Below, in pieces: positions 10,366-18,178 of a DNA stretch of 62,186 nt; the first letter of the stretch is position 1; every line of letters begins with the position of its first letter. A model generated the notes under the pieces. The model did not search any database and was not told the DNA's origin. It saw only the letters and a list, made by a program, of their open reading frames with translations. The DNA comes from Methanospirillum lacunae (GTDB lineage: Archaea > Halobacteriota > Methanomicrobia > Methanomicrobiales > Methanospirillaceae): assembly GCF_003173355.1 (NCBI RefSeq), contig NZ_QGMY01000005.1, forward strand, positions 1 to 62,186, written 5' to 3'. A program made the position numbers and the translations under genes.

Positions 10366-10373
10366 TTTTTTTT
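10366..10373 (+). terminator. Poly-T run after the 6904 gene
   Basis: Eight consecutive T on the + strand, preceded by a GC-rich segment (GCCCGCAGCAAGGCG), about 75 bases after the stop codon at 10290. Archaeal transcription commonly ends at such T-runs. No strong stem was confirmed. Confidence 0.4.
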
Positions 10374-10629
10374 AGGTAGAAAAATCCGCGATCTTATTTA
10401 GGTGGCTGCCTGATTCTGATCCTCTCTTGATAGAGAATGAATACATGCGCTGGAACTTTGGATATTCTGGTAAAATAAAACCGTCATAACACTTCTGAAA
10501 AATTAATTTATCTAAATTTTGAAATATTTTTCTATCAGGTTAAACCGATCCCTTTCTATCTCCGCTTGATGGAATATTAATCGGAGACCTGACTCGTATA
10601 GGAAAAAAACAGGTTATCCTGGATACTTA

Positions 10630-10660
10630 TGGAAATATTTATATTAGAAATAATATATAG
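10630..10660 (+). promoter_or_regulatory. Probable promoter of the four-gene surface-protein operon
   Basis: Positions 10630-10649 contain TTTATATT inside a 20-base block that is identical at 18 positions to 6703-6722. Transcription is expected to start about 25 bases after the TATA element, near 10660-10670, which would leave a leader of over 200 nt before the ATG at 10892. Confidence 0.5.
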
Positions 10661-10679
10661 GATTTTTATTATCTACGAA

Positions 10680-10891
10680 TGGGGGTCGAATACGTCACTG
10701 AACTTTCCATGATAGGTATTATCAGCAAAACCTGATTCCTCTGTGTTTCAGGGCGACGGCAGATAATGAAACCCGGTGCTGTATCTTGCCTTTGGTCGGC
10801 ATTCGGGCTGAGTGAATGGGGGTTAGCTGTGAACTAGGGTTCACCCGTTCATGGATGTGATCATGACTCGATGTGATTTGGGGTGTATGCG
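10680..10891 (+). promoter_or_regulatory. Long structured leader of the surface-protein operon
   Basis: The predicted 5' UTR is GC-richer than its flanks and holds several local inverted repeats: ACGGCA/TGCTGT (about 10754-10780), a perfect GTGAAC-TAGG-GTTCAC hairpin (10829-10844), and TCATG/CATGA close behind it. The purine-rich TGGGG at 10879-10883 lies about 8 bases ahead of the ATG and would be the ribosome binding site. No known riboswitch consensus was recognised. Regulation by RNA structure is inference. Confidence 0.4.
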
Positions 10892-13800
10892 ATGAGAGAA
10901 AAATTATTGATTGCCATGCTCCTGGCAGGATGCCTCCTGATGGCCCTTGTGCCCGGAGTCTCGGCTCAGACGTTCAATAACATCGACCAGAATGTCGTCA
11001 TTAAAGAGGTCCTTCAGGGACACACGATATTCTTCGGTGAAGAACATGTGGATGTGAGTGACTGCATGAACTATAACGGGACAGTCTTCCCGTATGCTGT
11101 TGCACTCAATGTGGTACGAAACGTTACTGATGCCATAAAGATTGAAAATCCGAAAGACTTTACGCTGCCGACTGACAAGCCGGAGAACGACTGGTATCTC
11201 TCTCCTGATGGAGTAGTACCATTCTATGCAGCTGATGGGTCTGCAGTCAAGGCATTTACCTCACAGGAGCCATCTCTCAAGTTCCATATCTGGAATGCAG
11301 ATACGGACATGAAAGTTGAGAATGTTACCTATCGTGGAAATGTTGCCAGATTCAAGTATGATGTCGAGACAAACCTTGATGACATAACAACCCGTCTGGA
11401 TTACCCGAACGTCGGGTATTATATCAACATGTCCGTGATTGCTCCTGATGGTGAACAGCTTCTTCAACTGATGACCCTTGATACCCGTAGTGGAATTTCC
11501 AAGTACCTCCCGTTGACTGGTCTGAATGTAAACCCATCAGCAGGATGGATTTGGCCTGATAACACTCAGCCGGGTGGATCAATTGGCTGGTGGACTGGAT
11601 GGCGTATTGCTGACACGGGACAAGAGTCTGATTACAGGTATGGACTTGGCACTTACTCGGTCGTAGCCCTCTGTAACGTAAATAACATGTTCAAGAATCA
11701 CCAGGTATCGACGTTTACCTGGCAGGAGAACACTCTTACACTTCAGGCCCGGCCACTGAGTATAACCAGCACCAGCCCGTCTGGTCGCGATAAATCTTTC
11801 ACCGCAACAATAACCGGCCTCCCCAACACTGCGTATCAGATCTTCATCTATGACCAGTGCCCAACCAAACTGACCGGCAAGATCTGTGATCGGCCCCCAT
11901 TTATTTCCGGAGATCGGACACAGCTTGCTACAAGCGGTATTGTTCTAGATCCTGATGGTGGAGCATATACAACCGGCCTTAAGTACGTGGTTGACTGTTG
12001 CACTCAAAATACCACAATCAGACAATTAGTCCCCTCTGGAGATGCCTTCCCATCAAAGGGTAATGCAGTTCTTGAATCAGGGACCCGGTATTATGCAAAT
12101 GTTACGACTGGCCCACAGGGAACTGCAACTGTTCCATTCTGGGTAGACACAACAGTAAACGCTAGCACCTATACCATTCAGGTTCAGGATATCAACTATC
12201 AGCAGAAGGCTGATACCACTGTGACTGTCTCCAAAGGAGCAATCAGTGCATCAGCAATGACTGTCAATGGATCTGTCTCAAGTTCCTTCTTTGTAGGAGA
12301 TGAGATCCGGATAGAAGGAACCAACACAGACAGTAACATGACGTATATCTGGCTTACTGGTCCTGGTCTGGATCCCTGTGGAGTTAACCTCTATGATCCG
12401 ACATCCTTCAATCCAGTAAGCGCTGTGGTGTTTGACTCCAAGAATGGACAGACAAATTATTGGCGTATCGATCCTAACTGGGTTACCAACAATACACCAC
12501 TCGGACCGGGAGAATATACAATCTGGGTCGCAAGTGTAAATGCAGATGGACGGTTCTGCACCTGTAATGGTAACTCTTCAGGCTCCTGCTCTATTGGTGG
12601 ATGCCTTGGAGTGGCCTGTGAGCGTGGAGTCTGTGAACTGCAGAAATGTCCGGAATGTGGTGTCATCACATCCATCCCAATCACCCTGGTCAAACCAGAT
12701 CTGACCGCAGAAGTGAACGATGTAACCCGCTGCTGCTGCCCGGGTTATCCATGTGGAACCCTTGGTGGCACTGAAGAGATCTTACTGAAAGGGCAGTCTG
12801 GTGGAAACAGCTGCAAGCAACTTCAGGTATGGCTCTTTGGGCAGAGCCAGTTTGGCACCAAGAATTACCTGCTTGCCACCACTCCACTCTACTGTGATTC
12901 AACATATTCCTTTGAACTGAATAAGGGACTGTTACAGGCGAATGGTATTGATCTCTGTCAACTGACACCTGGAACCTACGATCTGGTAGTTCAGGCTCCT
13001 GGAAACAATGGCATGTTCAATATCAGACTCGGCAATACCGAAACAAACGGTGATCGGTATGTGCTTACAACTATGCCTACACCAGACAGCAGAGCCTTCC
13101 AGATTGAAGGAAAGAATGCTCTCTATGGACGTGTTGCCCTTAAGTCACTCCTTGACACCCTGAATCAGCCTGGTGTTGACGATATCTACGTCCACACCCA
13201 GTTCAATCTGTCAGAAAAGAAGTGTGAAGGGAATTATGATTTCTCTGCTGATCGGACCGAAGGGAACTCCCCACTTACCGTTCAGTTCAATGATACATCC
13301 TACAAGCCAGGAGTTGCCTGGGCATGGTCAAGCAACGGTGTTCTCTTCTCTAACGAGCAGAAACCGAAGTATGTCTTTACCACTCCTGGAAAATACACCA
13401 TTAAGTTTGATGTTACTGATGATACAGGGGCTGTCAAATCAGTAGTGAAAGAGAGTTACATAAATGTTCTCTCATCTCCAAGTGCTGATTTCGTATACTA
13501 CCCACAGTCTCCTGCAATTAACCAGGTAGTAAACTTCACAGATCAGTCAACTGGCAGCCCAACATCCTGGATGTGGAATTTTGGTGATGGAAGCACATCT
13601 TCACTCCAGTCTCCTGGTCATGCATATGCTTCAGCTGGAGTGTACAATGTATCGCTTGAGATCAGTACCCCATTCGGAATTGGAACACCTGTCACAAAGC
13701 AGATAACAGTAGTTCATGACAAGCCTGCTGCCGACTTTGTCGGGACTCCGACGGAATCTTCGTACTATCCCGCAAGTGTGACCTTCACAGATCTTTCCAC

Positions 13801-14482
13801 CGGTGTTGTAACTGCCTGGAACTGGCAGTTTATCACAGAAGGAAAAGTAGTTGCAACATCTACTGAAAAGAATCCGAAGATTACCTTCAACAATCCTGGT
13901 GTATACACAGTAACACTTACCATCACGAATAATGGTGGAACCAGCACTGTTACAAAGAAGGATTACATTACCATCGGAACAGGCAGTTACATCTATCTCA
14001 AGCCAGGTTACAACCACGTGTCAGTTCCACGTGAGGTTACCAGCAGTTACAACACCTTAAGTAAGCTCTTTGCAGGTGTTGACAATGCAAGTGTGCCATA
14101 TGCAATCTATGGTGCAGACAACGGCATGACCAACTGGACCAATGTGAGTGGTGATTACGAAGTAATTCCACAGGTTGCATATCGTGTCTACTCAACAGCG
14201 AATGTGACAATTCAGCCTGCTTACATTGCGAACAAGACCTACTCACGTAATCTTTCTGAAGGGTGGGAAGGCATTGGTATCATGGCAATGCAGCCAACTC
14301 CAGCCAATGTAGCACTTTCCAGCATAGGAGAGAAGTGGGACAAGGTACTGGCCTTTAACCCGACAACCCAGCGTTGGGAATACCCGATTATCAGGGGTGT
14401 CGATGATGACAAGACCATGGATCCGACTGTCGGATATCTTATCCAGATGAATTCGGATGCCGTGCTTACTGGTGAGGCATAA
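10892..14482 (+). CDS. DUF3821-like, Cys-rich, PKD surface protein (first gene of operon)
   Basis: About 1196 residues. The ATG at 10892 is chosen over GTG 10883 because TGGGG precedes it and the signal peptide then runs MREKLLIAMLLAG...VSA. Domains in order: a DUF3821-like N-terminal domain (about residues 25-280, with the GHTIFFGEEHVDV opening); Ig-like modules with CDRPP and VDCCTQ motifs; a Cys-rich strip (CTCNG...CSIGGCLGVAC...CPECG); RCCCPGYPCG followed by a VWLFG beta domain; three PKD domains (about 780-1030); and a C-terminal beta domain with GYNHVSVP and GWEGIGI that is shared with the next gene. The stop at 14482 is one base before the next start, so the genes are probably co-transcribed. 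Likely a structural envelope protein, found in methanogens of this order. Confidence 0.85.
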   Translation: MREKLLIAMLLAGCLLMALVPGVSAQTFNNIDQNVVIKEVLQGHTIFFGEEHVDVSDCMNYNGTVFPYAVALNVVRNVTDAIKIENPKDFTLPTDKPENDWYLSPDGVVPFYAADGSAVKAFTSQEPSLKFHIWNADTDMKVENVTYRGNVARFKYDVETNLDDITTRLDYPNVGYYINMSVIAPDGEQLLQLMTLDTRSGISKYLPLTGLNVNPSAGWIWPDNTQPGGSIGWWTGWRIADTGQESDYRYGLGTYSVVALCNVNNMFKNHQVSTFTWQENTLTLQARPLSITSTSPSGRDKSFTATITGLPNTAYQIFIYDQCPTKLTGKICDRPPFISGDRTQLATSGIVLDPDGGAYTTGLKYVVDCCTQNTTIRQLVPSGDAFPSKGNAVLESGTRYYANVTTGPQGTATVPFWVDTTVNASTYTIQVQDINYQQKADTTVTVSKGAISASAMTVNGSVSSSFFVGDEIRIEGTNTDSNMTYIWLTGPGLDPCGVNLYDPTSFNPVSAVVFDSKNGQTNYWRIDPNWVTNNTPLGPGEYTIWVASVNADGRFCTCNGNSSGSCSIGGCLGVACERGVCELQKCPECGVITSIPITLVKPDLTAEVNDVTRCCCPGYPCGTLGGTEEILLKGQSGGNSCKQLQVWLFGQSQFGTKNYLLATTPLYCDSTYSFELNKGLLQANGIDLCQLTPGTYDLVVQAPGNNGMFNIRLGNTETNGDRYVLTTMPTPDSRAFQIEGKNALYGRVALKSLLDTLNQPGVDDIYVHTQFNLSEKKCEGNYDFSADRTEGNSPLTVQFNDTSYKPGVAWAWSSNGVLFSNEQKPKYVFTTPGKYTIKFDVTDDTGAVKSVVKESYINVLSSPSADFVYYPQSPAINQVVNFTDQSTGSPTSWMWNFGDGSTSSLQSPGHAYASAGVYNVSLEISTPFGIGTPVTKQITVVHDKPAADFVGTPTESSYYPASVTFTDLSTGVVTAWNWQFITEGKVVATSTEKNPKITFNNPGVYTVTLTITNNGGTSTVTKKDYITIGTGSYIYLKPGYNHVSVPREVTSSYNTLSKLFAGVDNASVPYAIYGADNGMTNWTNVSGDYEVIPQVAYRVYSTANVTIQPAYIANKTYSRNLSEGWEGIGIMAMQPTPANVALSSIGEKWDKVLAFNPTTQRWEYPIIRGVDDDKTMDPTVGYLIQMNSDAVLTGEA

Positions 14483-14483
14483 G

Positions 14484-17400
14484 ATGACATCCATACTCAG
14501 ACGAATTATGATCTGTGCCCTCCTCCTCCTGGTTATCGGGGGGGGAATGGCAGTATCTGCAGAGGAGATAAAGCAGGTACTCCCTGAGTTCCTTACCGGA
14601 ACTGTATATGTCGGGACTGCTACAGCATCTCCAGGTCTTGTTGTTTCTGCAGATATCAAAGGAGTAGATGCTGGAACAGCGACAGTTATGTCGAAGGGAA
14701 TTTATGGTAATGATACCATCCCGATGATGGTCCAGTCTGGTGCCAACGAGTCTCTTCGTGGATCAACTGTTACCTTCTGGCTCAATGGAGTTCAGGCAGA
14801 AGAGACTACCACCTATGAACCAGGTATCACTCTTCCGCTTGATTTACATTTTCCAAATGCAGCCCTTAATGCGTTAAACGTTATTCCTCAGGGTGGGGAT
14901 GTATTCCTTGGAGAAGAAGGCCTTGATGTTTCACTCTTCTTAAATGATGGGGATACTATTGCCTGGTTCAGTTCCACCTCTGATAAAGCCCTTACAGAAC
15001 CTTCAGCAACAGTCACTGTCGATTATGCAAAAAGTTTCTTTATTGATCCATCTCAGTTCACTGGCAAACTTGGATACTGGTGGATTTGGAGTGGTTCCAA
15101 AGCCAAACAGGTTGCCTTCATTGTAAAGGATCCAACTGTTGGAATGCGTATCTGGAATCAGAATGAGGATCAGGATATTGCCAATGACGGTAGCAAGATT
15201 ACTGCCGGCAACATGGTGAACTTCCGTATTGATTCGAACCTGTACTCCGCCATCACTCAACGTGGTGCAAACCTTTCAGACTCACAAAAGGGCATCATTA
15301 ACATTGTTGGTTCATCAAATACGACCCAGGTTACCTACCAGACCCTTCAGGGAACTCTGGCAAATGTATCTGGTCAGGATATTTCACTCAGGAAACTTGT
15401 AGTTGATAAAAACCCCTGGTTCTGGCCAAAGAACGACAAGACAACATCTGGTTGGAACACCGGGGCACGTGCAACCGATGAATCTCGCCTCTATCCGAAT
15501 GGTGAATACAAGTTCTATGCAGAAGTAAACCTGAACAACATCAAGAAGAATTATTCAGGCACGCCAATCGGTCACTCTGTTTCATCCACTATCAGTGCAA
15601 CACTTGTTGACGAGAGCATCGAGGTCGCAATCAACTCGACCACTATCACCCGTGGACACTCATTCTATGTCACAATAGGAGGAAAACCGGGCAAGAAGTA
15701 CATCATCTCGATCATGGAATGCCCGAACAGTACCACGAGTGTTACTGACTGTGGCGACCTGAAGATGAGTGGTGCAGCCTGTGAGCGCCCGCCGATGATT
15801 GAGCCAAATCAGTCTGGCGTTGCGAACGGTAAGATTGTCTTTGATCCTGAAGCCGGAGCATTCACCATTGGTAACACCGCACTTGCTCCTGACTGCTGTG
15901 GCAGAGCCAAGATCATCAGGGACACTGTGCCAACTGATGATAAGCCAAATGCAAAGGATGTACTCTACAACGGTGTGTATTACTATGCAGAGGTAACCAC
16001 TGACGGAGACAACGATCCATCACCAGGATATAGAACCGTTCAGTTCAATGCAGGTGCTGATATTGCACCAGACCGAACCTATCGTATCCATGTGCAGAAT
16101 GTGGACTCTGATCCAAGTAAGGTTCTTACTGGAGACAATCTGATCACAGTCAACAAGGGTGCCATCACTATGAGCATCAACGGTACTGCTCCGTTCTACC
16201 TTGGTGACTCGATTACTCTGTCAGGAACCAACACCGATTCGACTTATGTCTATCTCTTCATGACCGGGTCCAACTGCCAGAACAAGTGTGGTAATGATCT
16301 ACTCTACATCAAGAAGGCAGACGCAGCCAACAGTGTCGTTCAGCCATTCCTTGACTCGATCAACTATGGTTGTATTCAGGAAGCGGAGCAGTTTACAGCG
16401 ATTAAGGTCCCGGTTAATTCCGATGGAACCTGGAAGTATGTCTGGAAGACGGCTAACGTCCCGATTAACCCGGGAACGTACACCATATATGCATCCAGCC
16501 TTCCGGTCAACGCCTGCTGTGTAGAGTGTGCATGCACTGCAGTGACAACTGCTGATATCACGCTTGATGAACCGTGCTTTGCAGGAACAATCACACCAAA
16601 GGTAATTACAAAACCGATCGAGTGCTGTGCAAGCGGGTGCAAAGCAACATCACTTGATGAGGTGTTGCTCGAAGGATCAGCATGTGGGTTCCCACACACC
16701 AGTAGTGGCAATAACACTACTAGTGAACTGAACATGTGGATCTTTGGTGAAAACAAGGTTGGTAACGACAAGTACGTCAACGCCAAGATTCCGGTTTACA
16801 ATGATGACACCTTCAAGGTCAACCTGCTGAACTACGTCCAGTTCTGTGATCTCAAACCAGGTCAGTACACCGTTATACTCCAGCACCCGATGTACAACCA
16901 CAAGTTTGACCTCCTGAAAGAGACTGATGTCAGGTCACCAATTGATCCCAACCAGATCTGGATGGTTACCTCCTATCCAGTTGAGTGGAGCAAACTCTTC
17001 CCACTCGATGGTCCCGGATACTACCAGGGAAGTCAGGCTGTTAGCGAGATCAAGAAGTACGATGAACAGAATCTGATCGATGATCAGTTCCTCTACCTCA
17101 ACTTCACTCTCGTTGACAACAGAGTCCCGACTGCTGCATTCATCGGAACCCCGACATCAGGGAACAAACCACTTGAAGTCCAGTTCACTGACAAGTCAAC
17201 CGGAGACGATCTGACCTCATGGAGCTGGGACTTTGGTGACAAGACCACTTCCACAGATCAGAACCCGAAGCACACCTATAGTGAGGCTGGCAAGTACTCA
17301 GTCACACTCACCGTGATGAACAACAACGGTGACAAAGATGCGGTAACGACCACCGATTATATCACTGTTAAGGATTCGAGTATCAATGCAGACTTCTCTG

Positions 17401-18173
17401 CTGCCCCCACATCAGGGGCAGCACCTTTGAAGGTCCAGTTCACCGATAAGACAACCGGCTCTCCAAGCAACTGGTTCTGGGACTTTGGTGATGGTTCAAC
17501 CTCAACTGGTGTTCAAAATCCAGCCCACACGTATCAGTTTGGAGGCAAGTACACTGTCACTCTTACTGCAACGCTTGGTGACGAGGTAGATCGCGAGGTC
17601 AAGAAGGATTACATCCAGGTTGCTGGCGGAGTTCAACCAACTCTGACACCAGCCCCGATTGATCCAACCAACATCACCCTCTACAGTGGATGGAACTTTG
17701 TTTCAGTGGCCCGGACTCTCTCAGATTCAGCAAGTAATGCCAGCGATGTGTTCGGTAGAGTTCCAACCGGCGGACACGCAATCTGGAGTTATGAACCATC
17801 GAGCCAGTACTGGGATCAGGTTCTCACAAGCACCAAGATTGAGCCTCTCTATGGATACTGGGTCTACTCAGTGTCACCAACCACAATCAACCTGACATTT
17901 AAGAACAACGTGGTTCAGACTCCGCCAACAAGAAGTCTCCCTTCCGGTTGGGCAGCGATAGGATTTACCGGCGCAACTCCGTCAACTGCTAAAGATACCC
18001 TCAGTTCGGTTAAGAGCTCATGGATCTATGCCCGTGGATTTGATAACCAGCGGCAGCAGTGGGAACAGACCATGGTCAATGGTGGCCAGGGTGAGAACAC
18101 TTATCTCTATCCATCGAAGGGATACTGGCTCTATATGGAGACTCCCGGTACCCTTGCTGCCATCGGTGTGTGA
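14484..18173 (+). CDS. DUF3821-like, Cys-rich, PKD surface protein (second gene of operon)
   Basis: About 1229 residues. The ATG at 14484 follows GGTGAGG with correct spacing and gives a signal peptide ending AVSAEE. It begins with a compact beta domain (about 30-120) related to the N-termini of the next two genes. A DUF3821-like domain follows (GGDVFLGEEGLDV), then Ig-like modules with CERPP, APDCCG and a CCVECAC motif, and an ECCASGCKA motif with a MWIFG beta domain. Two PKD domains (WDFGDK and WDFGDG, about 905-1055) and the C-terminal domain (GWNFVSVA, GWAAIGF, GYWLYM) complete it. Architecture and Cys spacing mark it as a paralogue of the preceding gene. The stop overlaps or abuts the next start. 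Confidence 0.85.
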   Translation: MTSILRRIMICALLLLVIGGGMAVSAEEIKQVLPEFLTGTVYVGTATASPGLVVSADIKGVDAGTATVMSKGIYGNDTIPMMVQSGANESLRGSTVTFWLNGVQAEETTTYEPGITLPLDLHFPNAALNALNVIPQGGDVFLGEEGLDVSLFLNDGDTIAWFSSTSDKALTEPSATVTVDYAKSFFIDPSQFTGKLGYWWIWSGSKAKQVAFIVKDPTVGMRIWNQNEDQDIANDGSKITAGNMVNFRIDSNLYSAITQRGANLSDSQKGIINIVGSSNTTQVTYQTLQGTLANVSGQDISLRKLVVDKNPWFWPKNDKTTSGWNTGARATDESRLYPNGEYKFYAEVNLNNIKKNYSGTPIGHSVSSTISATLVDESIEVAINSTTITRGHSFYVTIGGKPGKKYIISIMECPNSTTSVTDCGDLKMSGAACERPPMIEPNQSGVANGKIVFDPEAGAFTIGNTALAPDCCGRAKIIRDTVPTDDKPNAKDVLYNGVYYYAEVTTDGDNDPSPGYRTVQFNAGADIAPDRTYRIHVQNVDSDPSKVLTGDNLITVNKGAITMSINGTAPFYLGDSITLSGTNTDSTYVYLFMTGSNCQNKCGNDLLYIKKADAANSVVQPFLDSINYGCIQEAEQFTAIKVPVNSDGTWKYVWKTANVPINPGTYTIYASSLPVNACCVECACTAVTTADITLDEPCFAGTITPKVITKPIECCASGCKATSLDEVLLEGSACGFPHTSSGNNTTSELNMWIFGENKVGNDKYVNAKIPVYNDDTFKVNLLNYVQFCDLKPGQYTVILQHPMYNHKFDLLKETDVRSPIDPNQIWMVTSYPVEWSKLFPLDGPGYYQGSQAVSEIKKYDEQNLIDDQFLYLNFTLVDNRVPTAAFIGTPTSGNKPLEVQFTDKSTGDDLTSWSWDFGDKTTSTDQNPKHTYSEAGKYSVTLTVMNNNGDKDAVTTTDYITVKDSSINADFSAAPTSGAAPLKVQFTDKTTGSPSNWFWDFGDGSTSTGVQNPAHTYQFGGKYTVTLTATLGDEVDREVKKDYIQVAGGVQPTLTPAPIDPTNITLYSGWNFVSVARTLSDSASNASDVFGRVPTGGHAIWSYEPSSQYWDQVLTSTKIEPLYGYWVYSVSPTTINLTFKNNVVQTPPTRSLPSGWAAIGFTGATPSTAKDTLSSVKSSWIYARGFDNQRQQWEQTMVNGGQGENTYLYPSKGYWLYMETPGTLAAIGV

Positions 18174-18178
18174 GAAAA

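Larger units (their letters stand above)
10291..10891. other. 601-base gap with terminator, promoter and long leader
   Basis: No credible ORF was found. From left to right: a run of eight T (10366-10373) that may end the upstream transcript; a mixed stretch with nothing recognisable to about 10620; the promoter-like block at 10630-10649; and a GC-richer leader (about 10665-10891) with several possible hairpins in front of the gene at 10892. The change from AT-rich to GC-rich composition after 10680 is obvious by eye. Confidence 0.55.

Noticed and set aside
10680-10891. Known riboswitch in the long leader, for example a molybdenum-cofactor or cobalamin type
   Set aside because: The conserved core sequences of those classes were not seen, and the downstream gene is a surface protein with no such cofactor. 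Left as an unclassified structured leader.
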